Source: an uncultured Lysobacterales bacterium (lineage in GTDB: Bacteria > Pseudomonadota > Gammaproteobacteria > Xanthomonadales > SZUA-36). From it: a stretch of DNA of 43,853 bases. Shown piece after piece: positions 17,501 through 24,175 of this stretch. Each line of letters starts with the position of its first letter. Within the stretch, counting starts at the first letter, position 1. The notes under the pieces were generated by a model. The model was given only the letters and a program-made list of their open reading frames with translations, did no database searches and was not told where the DNA came from. The DNA lies in the NCBI GenBank assembly GCA_937924405.1, contig CALDVW010000072.1:1-43853 (forward strand), given 5' to 3'. The translations under genes and the position numbers were made by a program.

Positions 17501-18260
17501 CGTAGAAATTCTGAATGAGCACCAGGCGGTGGTGTTCTGGTTCACTCACACCCCACCGGGCGTGGGCGGGGAAAGTGAGCAGGCATGGATTGTCGGCGTA
17601 GGAGAAATCGTCGGTTCGAGCATAGTACTGGATTCTGCCCTCACCGAGATTACCAAGGGCTCGCCGTTCGGAGAGGATTTTAATCCTGACAGGGTCTCCC
17701 GCCGTAACTGGGGGAAATTCGTGTTGAGCTTCTCAGGCTGTGACAGCGGCGTAATGTACTACGAGTCCGACGATCCTGATTACGGCAGCGGCAGTCAGAA
17801 CCTGACACGCGTGACCGGCATCGATAAGCTGGAATGCGGCAGCCAGGCGAAGTCGAATCATCAGCCTCAGGCCGGCTTTCCTGTATCAGCGGCGATCAGC
17901 GGTTCATGGGGAGACCCTGAGCACAGCGGCGAAGGCTGGCTGCTGGAAATTCTGCCGGGCGGCCTGGCCGTGGGCGTCTGGTTCAGCTACGACACCGAAG
18001 GACAGCAGGCATGGTTCCTGGGCCTCACTACGGTCCAGGATGACAGCCTGATCTTTGAATTGCTGATGCCGGCCGGCAGTGACTTCGGACCGACATTCGA
18101 CCCGGACGACATCAACAAACCACCCTGGGGAACGGCCACTATCACCTTTGACAGTTGCAACTTTGCCACCGTGTCATACGAGTCGGAAATTGAGGGGTAT
18201 GGCTCGGGCAGCCAGAACCTGGCGCGCATCACCCAGCCGGCGGGCCTATCCTGCGAATAA
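14541..18260 (+). CDS. Secreted YVTN beta-propeller / c-type cytochrome protein with C-terminal repeat domains
   Basis: Start chosen at TTG 14541, which has GGGGA 5 bp upstream and leads into a signal peptide (CWPAMLLLTALIFAPGIAGA). In-frame TTG 14502, GTG 14529 and ATG 14586 are alternatives. About 1,239 residues. The order is: YVTN-type propeller blades (VFVVNTPADTVDVID, EVWVSNHVSDSVSVVD, KAYIALSSENQIAVIN); two haem-binding motifs, CESCH at 469-473 and CGDCH at 635-639; a thrombospondin-type-3-like calcium segment (DNCPDIPNPDQTDSDNDGIG, from about 935); and two repeat domains (SGAWGDPEHDGEGW, SGSWGDPEHSGEGW). It probably transfers electrons or oxidises a substrate in the periplasm or at the surface. 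The function is not established. It follows the membrane-bound regulator with an 88-bp... gap of non-coding sequence. Confidence 0.8.
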   Translation: MGSRLNRIKAQCWPAMLLLTALIFAPGIAGAQLGETGHPAFMSPHASPIINSGGLVFVVNTPADTVDVIDALNRTVVKRINVGIDPVGVVARPDGKEVWVSNHVSDSVSVVDTDPENPTYLQVIATIQDFDPVTRATRFDEPVGIAFASNEKAYIALSSENQIAVINVSTRQVTNRLTITAQDPRAIAVRGDRLYVIPFESNNQTQISGCTGALDGDLCTFDATEHVVTNNNVLSLGIDVDIVKHPNIPDRDLYIFDTATDQLVQTVNTLGTLLYGLTVDSQERVFIAQTDARNDVNGRSGTLKDGLEEMENRAFLNQVTRLDCSGSSCIVQRFIDLEPRPPVNPSPGTALATPFAVQISGNDQTLVLSAAGSNKLFTLDADSGEILGRIEVGKVPRGIALESDGQGKPTRAWVLNAVDNSVSLVNVSDPGAPSVMETIPLVDPTHPEVKAGRIAFNDANASTTGTFSCESCHPDGGTDQLLWVLDTPACDISGCTQIPPRITMPIRGLRDTAPYHWDGIPGDPYGGINTASINQSVAPNCEVDDPESCTLVLVDGGLASTMCEQGNCPFNEDGKSGALSAVERDAMAKFLLSVPYPPAQKRAWTNVVSDRARDGFRLFHIQGDPQNKPPNPNVCGDCHRMPFWVSTNSPGTGMDAPTWRGAYDRWLMLPQGRVNIIDFNFYRNITAVGTPEQQMWQFSWQTRPFFDPVWNMVLEGSTGFSGSFARNVTLNRETADEPLTAELLDALELSAAEGGVVLQGEGVFIENEQAAPVALQFDHQVDGGSYVERKDYPESWTRAQLASRAAAGSFVGTFTARLGPNVDVDNPQPAIWSPGAIQSQRGRQEFPLLFDADTSFAISGRHIQEGAKVYLNGRRVAGTVTCRQGELPDCVGELIEVQLASLPKPAGVNIMNLLQLQNPGGLFSNDYIVNSMNLDEDNCPDIPNPDQTDSDNDGIGDRCDDDAFDFDIDQGISGAWGDPEHDGEGWFVEILNEHQAVVFWFTHTPPGVGGESEQAWIVGVGEIVGSSIVLDSALTEITKGSPFGEDFNPDRVSRRNWGKFVLSFSGCDSGVMYYESDDPDYGSGSQNLTRVTGIDKLECGSQAKSNHQPQAGFPVSAAISGSWGDPEHSGEGWLLEILPGGLAVGVWFSYDTEGQQAWFLGLTTVQDDSLIFELLMPAGSDFGPTFDPDDINKPPWGTATITFDSCNFATVSYESEIEGYGSGSQNLARITQPAGLSCE

Positions 18261-18641
18261 ATGCGTCGCACCGAGGTGTGACTTCGTTCAAACAAACGGC
18301 CAATCGTGTGCAATGGAAGGCCTTGCCGGCTTCAGAGTAGTGTCTTCGAGGTAGGCGTTTGCCCATATGCAACATCCTCCGCTTTCATATTAAGTGTCAG
18401 GTGTTGCATCGACCGGTTGAGTCCACAGCCGATAGCCGAACTAACTGGCCGCCTTTTTCTGCTGAATTAAGTTCTGCTTTCGGGTAGGAGGCGGAACCGC
18501 TTGCACGCCGGCAATACAGCCAAACGTTGAGTGGAGAGTGGACGTTAAAGCACCGGGTAATCCTGCTGCATAAGGGCCGTTCAGGATATGAGTTCTCATT
18601 GCACCGGAAAGCAACCGTGCGGAATTTGGTAGACTGTTACG
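18261..18641. other. 381-bp gap with repeat copy D
   Basis: No convincing gene was seen between the propeller/cytochrome protein and the DUF385 protein. It holds one degenerate repeat copy (18455-18498). A 97-codon minus-strand frame crosses the repeat and the start of the next gene and looks spurious. Confidence 0.6.
18455..18498. repeat. Interspersed repeat, degenerate copy D
   Basis: Positions 18460-18480 are identical to 7128-7148 of copy A over 21 bp, around the core GCTGAATTAAGTTCTGC. GGTAGGAGGCGGAAC follows, resembling the outer arm. Only the central part of the unit is kept. Confidence 0.6.
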
Positions 18642-19103
18642 ATGAGCGATGCTGAAAACACCCCAACGGCTACCGGCGCACCTCCACCGCGCTGGGTTCT
18701 CAGGGCTTTCACCGGAATCCACATGGTGCTGCACCGCCTTTCAGGCGGGCGCCTCTTCAACACACTCGCCGGTGACGAGGTATGCTTTGTCACCATGAAG
18801 GGCGCAAAGAGCGGCCGCAGCCTGACGGTTCCGCTGATGTACGTCCCTTACCAGGAGGGCTTGCTGCTGGTCGCTTCCCAGGGCGGCGCCCCGAAAAACC
18901 CGGCATGGTATTTCAACCTGGTGAAACATCCCGACATCGAGATAAATTACCGCGGCAAGCATATGGCCCTGCGTGCCCGCCTCGCTACTGCGGAAGAGAA
19001 ACCCGATCTGTGGCCTGTTTGTTATCAACACTATGCGCCTTACGAGGAGTACCGAACGCGCACCAAGCGGGACATCCCCATTTTCGTTTGCGAGCCGGTC
19101 TGA
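18642..19103 (+). CDS. DUF385 / deazaflavin-type nitroreductase family protein
   Basis: A 153-residue protein matching the split-barrel family of F420-type nitroreductases (Ddn-like, PF04075). The signature runs VTMKGAKSGRSLTVPLMYVP, then GLLLVASQGGAPKNPAWYFN, then VKHPDIEINYRGKHMALRAR. The family binds F420, flavin or haem-related cofactors. Classical F420 users are actinobacteria, so in a gammaproteobacterium the cofactor is an open question. The N-terminus (PPPRWVLRAFTGIHMVLHRLSGGRLFN) is amphipathic and may contact a membrane. No strong ribosome-binding site precedes the ATG. The next gene (exporter) starts 61 bp downstream on the same strand, so cotranscription is possible. Confidence 0.8.
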   Translation: MSDAENTPTATGAPPPRWVLRAFTGIHMVLHRLSGGRLFNTLAGDEVCFVTMKGAKSGRSLTVPLMYVPYQEGLLLVASQGGAPKNPAWYFNLVKHPDIEINYRGKHMALRARLATAEEKPDLWPVCYQHYAPYEEYRTRTKRDIPIFVCEPV

Positions 19104-19164
19104 TCCGAACCCCTGCCCTGCGCCGGGAGAAGTGGCCCGCACACCCACTCATCTGCGCTGAAAG

Positions 19165-20037
19165 ATGAAACCCATTCACATACTTCTGATGCTCTGTACG
19201 GTGGCGGTATGGGGCTTTAATTTCGTGGCGACCCGGGTGGCGCTGGATGTGTTCTCACCAGAACAGATGGCATTGGCCAGATCCGTTCTGACGCTGGCGA
19301 TCCTGCTGCCCTGGTGGAAGCCGTTCAAGCGCATTCCCTGGCAACTGATGGCTGCTGCCCTGGCGATCGGCACTGGTTCCTTTTACCTGTTATACCAGGC
19401 CATCAATATGACCGAGAGCCTGACGACGGTGGCGATAGGCACGCAACTTATGCCGCCGCTGTCAGCCATACTGGCGTTACTTTTTTTTCATGAACAGATT
19501 TCCACCCGGAAATGGCTGGGGATACTGATCGCGACTGCAGGCGCTGTTTACCTTGCCGGCGCCACTACATCCAACTTGTCGGTCACAGCCCTGGGAATGA
19601 CTGTTCTGTCCGTTCTCATGTACTCGGCTGGCTCGATCGTCATTGGTAAATACAAATCCGTGAGTGTGTGGAGCATGCTGGCCTGGATATCGGCCATGTC
19701 GTTGCTGCCCCTGGGCCTGATGGCGGCTGTTTCCGGGCCGCTGTACCCGGATCCGAACCTGATGCAAACCCATCACTGGCTGGCGTTCCTGTTTGCGGCT
19801 GTTTTTTCCGCGCTAATCGGCCAGGCCGTGTTGTTCAGCCTCTACCGCAGATACCCCGTAGCTGACGTCGCGCCGTGGGCCCTGTTTATTCCGTTATTTG
19901 CAGGATTGTCTTCAATCCTGGTTTACGGTGAGTCAATTTCACTCAGCCTGATCCTCGGCGGCGCTATCATTCTTCTGGGTGTATGGATACAACAGAGCAG
20001 TGATGGCCGGACGAGCAGGGAAACTCCGACATTCTGA
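19165..20037 (+). CDS. EamA/DMT-family inner-membrane transporter
   Basis: A 290-residue protein with about ten hydrophobic helices arranged as two EamA repeats. The first starts at ILLMLCTVAVWGFNFVATRVAL, with the typical WGFNF motif, and has FYLLYQAINMTESLTTVAI. The second starts near ALGMTVLSVLMYSAGSIVIG and ends VYGESISLSLILGGAIILLGV. The length is typical of the family. Members export amino acids, metabolites or drugs; the substrate is not predictable here. It is convergent with the SnoaL-like gene across a 42-bp gap. Confidence 0.9.
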   Translation: MKPIHILLMLCTVAVWGFNFVATRVALDVFSPEQMALARSVLTLAILLPWWKPFKRIPWQLMAAALAIGTGSFYLLYQAINMTESLTTVAIGTQLMPPLSAILALLFFHEQISTRKWLGILIATAGAVYLAGATTSNLSVTALGMTVLSVLMYSAGSIVIGKYKSVSVWSMLAWISAMSLLPLGLMAAVSGPLYPDPNLMQTHHWLAFLFAAVFSALIGQAVLFSLYRRYPVADVAPWALFIPLFAGLSSILVYGESISLSLILGGAIILLGVWIQQSSDGRTSRETPTF

Positions 20038-20079
20038 TCCGGATTTGCGATAACGCAAGCTGATTGCCCTCAAGCAATA

Positions 20080-20520
20080 TCAGGCCATATCCGCACGATG
20101 CCGGCTGAGGTCACCCAACAGCTCGGGAGATATTTTCCGGCTGACAAAGCGCCAGCCCGATTCAACTTTTTCAAAGCGGTCGTGGTAATGTCCGCCGAAT
20201 ATCGGCTGCATGGGGAAGTCCGGCGGCAAAGCCTGGAACAGGGTGATGTAGCATTGCGCCGTTGCCTCCAGGCCAGATTCACTGACATCGATCTGCACAT
20301 TGCTCATTACGTGCTGGGTTTGCGGCTTGCCATCGTAAAGAATCACGTTTTGCAGCGTTTCCAGAACCGCCTCTTTGCCGACATCGGGACCACTCGGATC
20401 ACCCAGCACGTGGAAAGATCCATGCTCGAACAGCCCTGAAAACCCTTCGATATTTCCGGCATCGATGAGATAACAATATTCATTCATTAGCCGCAATACG
20501 GCTTCTTTAGCTTCAGTCAT
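20080..20520 (-). CDS. SnoaL-like / NTF2-fold protein
   Basis: About 146 residues from ATG 20520 (MTEAKEAVLRLM). An in-frame TTG at 20529 is the alternative. The sequence shows the SnoaL_4-like order: a long first helix (AVLRLMNEYCYLIDAGNIEGFSGLFEH), then the GGHYHDRFEKVESGWRFVSR strand pair near the C-terminus. NTF2-fold proteins of this type act as cyclases, isomerases, dehydratases or small-ligand binders, often next to aromatic or steroid catabolic genes. A His near 117 (HYHDRFE) could be catalytic, but this is a guess. It is 52 bp downstream of the dehydrogenase gene on the same strand and probably cotranscribed with it. Confidence 0.8.
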   Translation of the reverse strand: MTEAKEAVLRLMNEYCYLIDAGNIEGFSGLFEHGSFHVLGDPSGPDVGKEAVLETLQNVILYDGKPQTQHVMSNVQIDVSESGLEATAQCYITLFQALPPDFPMQPIFGGHYHDRFEKVESGWRFVSRKISPELLGDLSRHRADMA

Positions 20521-20572
20521 TATTTTCAATTACTCCCGGGACGATTATGTAATTACGTTCAAACAGCCTGAA

Positions 20573-21334
20573 TCACATTCGCAATGCGGCATCCAGACGA
20601 ATGGTTTCGCCATTGATATACCGGTTATTTACGATGTGTTCCGCCAGCTTTGCGAACTCCTCAACATCTCCCAATCGCGCTGGATTGGGAATATTTTTCG
20701 CCAACCCCTCCTTCACTTCCGGTGTCAGGCCTTTGAGAATGGGTGTGTCGAACAAACCAGGCGCTATGGTGGCGATGCGAATCCCATAATAGGCCAGGTC
20801 GCGGGCAATCGGCAGCGTGATGCCAACCAGGCCGCTTTTGCTGGCGGCATAGGCTACCTGGCCTTTCTGCCCTTCGTAGGCCGCAATTGATGCCGTGTTG
20901 ATGATCACACCACGTTCACCGTTTTCATCCGGCTCGTTCTCAGCCATCTTCTCTGCTGCCTGGCTTAAAACGCTGAAAGTGCCGATCAGGTTGATATTGA
21001 TGACGTCCCGAAACAGCTCCATGGGGAAAGCACCTTTCCGGCCGACGGTCTTGGTCGCACCACCACCCCTGCCCGCACAATTGACACAGATATGAATGGC
21101 GCCGAAGGCCTCAACGGCGGTTTCAATTCCCACGCTGATTGAATCGTCTTTCGAAACATCAACCTCACAGAATATAACCTGGCTGCCAAGAGAGTCCGCC
21201 AGCGCGACTCCGGCGTCCGGGTTGAAATCGAATATGGCGACATTGCAACCCCGCTGGACGAACGCTTCAACTGTTGCCCGTCCCAATCCCGAGGCGCCGC
21301 CGGTAACTACAGCCACTCTATTTTTTAAATCCAT
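20573..21334 (-). CDS. Short-chain dehydrogenase, 3-hydroxyacyl-CoA dehydrogenase type-2-like
   Basis: A 253-residue classical SDR. It has the NAD-binding glycine motif TGGASGLG (residues 11-18), Asp after the second strand (IFDFNPDAG, favouring NAD over NADP), [22 protein letters not shown] with the catalytic Ser, and YAASKSG with catalytic Tyr and Lys. The overall run ([17 protein letters not shown] ... [21 protein letters not shown]) closely resembles HSD17B10-type 3-hydroxyacyl-CoA dehydrogenases of beta-oxidation. It is divergent from the thiolase gene across a promoter region with palindromes. It could supply the dehydrogenase step missing from the crotonase fusion at 22710. Confidence 0.9.
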   Translation of the reverse strand: MDLKNRVAVVTGGASGLGRATVEAFVQRGCNVAIFDFNPDAGVALADSLGSQVIFCEVDVSKDDSISVGIETAVEAFGAIHICVNCAGRGGGATKTVGRKGAFPMELFRDVININLIGTFSVLSQAAEKMAENEPDENGERGVIINTASIAAYEGQKGQVAYAASKSGLVGITLPIARDLAYYGIRIATIAPGLFDTPILKGLTPEVKEGLAKNIPNPARLGDVEEFAKLAEHIVNNRYINGETIRLDAALRM

Positions 21335-21347
21335 GGAAGTATTGTTT

Positions 21348-21364
21348 TTTGAATTAAATACAAA
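21348..21364. promoter_or_regulatory. Inverted repeat of the YTTGAA-N5-TWCAAR type (imperfect)
   Basis: TTTGAA-TTAAA-TACAAA, with one mismatch in the second arm. It lies between the divergent dehydrogenase and thiolase genes. Matching 17-bp sites occur at 28437-28453 and 36019-36035. It overlaps a second inverted repeat, ATACAAAATGTAT (21358-21370). Confidence 0.35.
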
Positions 21365-21367
21365 ATG

Positions 21368-21394
21368 TATAATAGCCTATCCGATGGTCCATCG
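21368..21394 (+). promoter_or_regulatory. Predicted -10 box and operator-like palindrome of the thiolase operon
   Basis: TATAAT (21368-21373) faces the thiolase gene; the -35 region is only T-rich. CGATGGTCCATCG (21382-21394) is a perfect palindrome with 6-bp arms, located where transcription would start. This is a typical position for a repressor site. Confidence 0.45.
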
Positions 21395-21476
21395 CAGCTT
21401 CATTATCGTTCGCAAGCCGGGATTCTGATGATGGCGCATTTGTCGCCGGTGCGTAACTGGAAAAAGAGTATTGCCC

Positions 21477-22682
21477 ATGTCCGAAGCCTATATTTACGAT
21501 CACCTGAGAACCCCGCGTGGCAAGGGCCGCCCGGATGGTGGCCTGCACAGCGTTTCGCCGGTCAATATGCTGGCCCAGGTTCTGGCTCACCTCAGGGACC
21601 GGAACGATCTGGACAGCAGCCTGGTGGAAGACGTGATCGCCGGCTGCGGTTCACCCATTGGAGAGCAGGGCAGCGCCATCGGGCGCAGCGCCTGCCTGGC
21701 TGCTGACTATGCCTCCACCGTGCCGGGTCAACAGATCCACCGTTATTGCTCGTCCGGGCTGGAAGCGGTCAACCTGGCGGCCGCCAAGGTCATGTCCGGA
21801 CAATGCGAGTTGGTGATCGCCTGTGGTGTCGAGAGCATGTCGCGCATACCGATCGGTTCTTCCGGGGGCGCCTGGTCTTCCGACCCTGAACTGGCTTATA
21901 AAATCCACTTTGTTCCGCAAGGCATCTCGGCCGACCTGATCGCCACCCTGCATGGCCACTCCCGCGAGGACGTTGACAGCTACGCGGCAGTAAGCCAACG
22001 CCGCGCGGCCGCGGCCTGGGAAAACGGATATTTCGACCGCTCGGTAATAACGGTGGTTGACGAGATCGGGCTGCCTTTGCTGGAGCGGGACGAAGCCATT
22101 CGCCCGGGCACGACCGTGGAGTCATTGGCCAGGCTGCCAGCGGTGTTTGCACGTCTTGGTGAGATGGGGTTCAACCAGCAGGCCATTTTGAAGTTTCCAC
22201 AAATCGAAAAAATCGAACACATTCACACAGCCGGTAATTCCAGCGGCATCGTCGACGGCGCCGGCGGTGCCCTGATCGGCTCAGCTGCGATGGGGGAAAT
22301 TCTTGGAATGAAACCACGTGCTCGGATCCGCTCCTGCGCATCGGTGGGTACCGACCCGACCCTGATGCTGACCGGCCCTACTCCTTCCGCCCAAATCGCC
22401 CTGCGCAAGGCTGGTATGGACAGATCGGACATCGACCTGTTTGAGCTCAACGAGGCCTTTGCATCGGTAGTACTGCTGTTCATGGAAGAGATGAACGTTC
22501 CGCACGAACAAATCAATGTGAATGGCGGCGCCATTGCGATGGGGCACCCGATCGGCGCCACGGGTGTGATGATCCTGGGAACCGTGCTGGACGAACTGGA
22601 ACGACGGGACCAGGGCACAGCCCTGGTCAACCTGTGTGTTGGTGCCGGTATGGGCACTGCCACTATCATTGAGCGAATTTGA
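21477..22682 (+). CDS. Thiolase (acetyl-CoA C-acyltransferase)
   Basis: A 401-residue thiolase from ATG 21477 (MSEAYIYDHLRTPRGKG); a TTG two codons upstream is less likely. All three catalytic positions are present: Cys91 in HRYCSSGLEA, His357 in MGHPIGATG, and Cys387 in CVGAGMGTA. It would cleave a 3-ketoacyl-CoA to acetyl-CoA (or another acyl-CoA) and a shortened acyl-CoA. It is the first gene of a plus-strand unit with the crotonase fusion (27-bp gap) and the PQQ dehydrogenase (41-bp gap), consistent with a beta-oxidation pathway for a specific substrate. Confidence 0.95.
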   Translation: MSEAYIYDHLRTPRGKGRPDGGLHSVSPVNMLAQVLAHLRDRNDLDSSLVEDVIAGCGSPIGEQGSAIGRSACLAADYASTVPGQQIHRYCSSGLEAVNLAAAKVMSGQCELVIACGVESMSRIPIGSSGGAWSSDPELAYKIHFVPQGISADLIATLHGHSREDVDSYAAVSQRRAAAAWENGYFDRSVITVVDEIGLPLLERDEAIRPGTTVESLARLPAVFARLGEMGFNQQAILKFPQIEKIEHIHTAGNSSGIVDGAGGALIGSAAMGEILGMKPRARIRSCASVGTDPTLMLTGPTPSAQIALRKAGMDRSDIDLFELNEAFASVVLLFMEEMNVPHEQINVNGGAIAMGHPIGATGVMILGTVLDELERRDQGTALVNLCVGAGMGTATIIERI

Positions 22683-22709
22683 GTTGCTCTGATCAACAAG
22701 GAATCCTAA

Positions 22710-24134
22710 ATGCCGGAGCCGATCTCATTTGAACCCTTGAACTACCAGTTATCTGCTAATGGTATTGCCTTCATCACGATTGACGTAAAGGACCGCCCCG
22801 TCAATGTATTGACGCCCGAGTTACACGAGGCCATTGGCACGGTGGCGGACTACCTGTCCAATGATGAAGATGCCATCGGCGCAGTCATTCACTCGGGAAA
22901 ATCCTCCTTTATGGCCGGCGGCGACCTGAAACGAATTGTCCGCTACTACGATATGGAGCGAACACCCGCCGAAGCTTATGAGCAGTCACGCACTTACACA
23001 GAATCGCTGCGTAAACTGGAAACCTGTGGCAAGCCGGTGGCCGTGGCAATCAATGGCACGGCCCTGGGTGGGGGGCTGGAGCTGGCACTGGCTTGCCATC
23101 ACCGCGTAGTCATAGACAACCCCAGGATTCTGCTCGGTTTGCCGGAAGTCACGCTGGGTCTTTTACCGGCGGGCGGCGGAACTCAGCGCTTACCCAGGCT
23201 CATTGGACTGAAAGCGGCTGCAGACCTGATATTGTCGGGCCGTTACATTCATCCGGATGAGGCGCTGGACCTTGGCGTTGTTGACCAACTGACCAGCAAG
23301 GAAAACCTGCTCGAAACAGCGGAGCAATGGGTGCTGGGAGCAGAAAATTCAGAGCAGCCATGGGACCGGAAAGGTTTTAAAATCCCGGGTGGTTCCGGGC
23401 TCAACAACATGAATATCGGGCGTCTGTTCCAGCTTCTGACCGCCAGCGTCAGCGCTGAGCACCGGCGTAACTACCCCGCGCCCATCGCCGCCTTGCGATG
23501 CCTTTTCAACGGCACCACGGTCTCGTCAATGGATGCCGCGCTGAAGATCGAAAGCCGTGAATTTTCCGCCCTGACCCGTGATCCGGTGGCTCGCAACCTG
23601 ATCCGGACCCTGTTTATAAACCGGGGTAAAACTTCCCGTGAGCAGATCATGGCTGATAAAGCTGCAGAGCAGTTAAAACAGATTTGCGAAGCGGCCTATA
23701 TCCAGCAGGGACGCCAAATGGCAGCGGAAGGAATAGCACCCGCCCTGATCGAGAATGCCGCTTACGCGGGGGGTATGCCGCAAGGCCCGTTGGCGCTTGC
23801 GGGCGAAAACCCCGATTGTGATGTTTCCGGCGGGCAGGCCATAGATGTCGAGATGGTGAAAAATCGTTTGCTCTGCGCCCAGGCTCTGGCAGCGGCTGAA
23901 TGCTGGGAGAGCGGGTTGCTCGATCCGGTCAAGTCAGACCTGGCCTCGACCCTGGGTTGGGGTTTTCCCAGCTATACCGGGGGAGTCATGTCATATATCG
24001 ATACCATGGGATTGAAAGCATTCATCGCGTTGTGCGACGAATTAAGCTCAAAGAGCAATGCAGGGCTCATTCCCTCTGACTGGCTGCGCAAGCGCGCACA
24101 AGAGGACGACCGTGTCTATCCATCTACCGCCTGA
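22710..24134 (+). CDS. Enoyl-CoA hydratase fused to 3-hydroxyacyl-CoA dehydrogenase C-domains (no NAD domain)
   Basis: A 474-residue protein. Residues about 10-300 are a crotonase domain with oxyanion-hole segments FMAGGDL and TALGGGLELAL, catalytic Glu124, and Glu146 in LLGLPEVTLGLLPAGGGTQR. From about 335 the sequence matches C-terminal helices of FadJ/FadB-type multifunctional enzymes: AAEGIAPALIENAAYAGGMP, then NRLLCAQALAAAECWESGLL, then STLGWGFPSYTGGVMSYIDT. Between them a FadJ-type enzyme (about 700 residues) has an NAD-binding Rossmann domain; here no GxGxxG motif is present, and the domain is absent. The protein should hydrate enoyl-CoA but not oxidise the 3-hydroxy product. The frame is intact with a normal ribosome-binding site (AAGGA). 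The divergent SDR may perform the oxidation. Confidence 0.88.
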   Translation: MPEPISFEPLNYQLSANGIAFITIDVKDRPVNVLTPELHEAIGTVADYLSNDEDAIGAVIHSGKSSFMAGGDLKRIVRYYDMERTPAEAYEQSRTYTESLRKLETCGKPVAVAINGTALGGGLELALACHHRVVIDNPRILLGLPEVTLGLLPAGGGTQRLPRLIGLKAAADLILSGRYIHPDEALDLGVVDQLTSKENLLETAEQWVLGAENSEQPWDRKGFKIPGGSGLNNMNIGRLFQLLTASVSAEHRRNYPAPIAALRCLFNGTTVSSMDAALKIESREFSALTRDPVARNLIRTLFINRGKTSREQIMADKAAEQLKQICEAAYIQQGRQMAAEGIAPALIENAAYAGGMPQGPLALAGENPDCDVSGGQAIDVEMVKNRLLCAQALAAAECWESGLLDPVKSDLASTLGWGFPSYTGGVMSYIDTMGLKAFIALCDELSSKSNAGLIPSDWLRKRAQEDDRVYPSTA

Positions 24135-24175
24135 ATTGTGGATGTTGCGCACCCAAATAAATCTGGAGTAGTTAA

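Noticed and set aside
18441-18734. 97-codon minus-strand open frame
   Set aside because: Crosses a repeat element and the start of the DUF385 gene; no family features or ribosome-binding site.
20045-20058. TTGCG-ATAA-CGCAA hairpin between convergent genes
   Set aside because: Only five base pairs and no T-run, so not supportable as a terminator.
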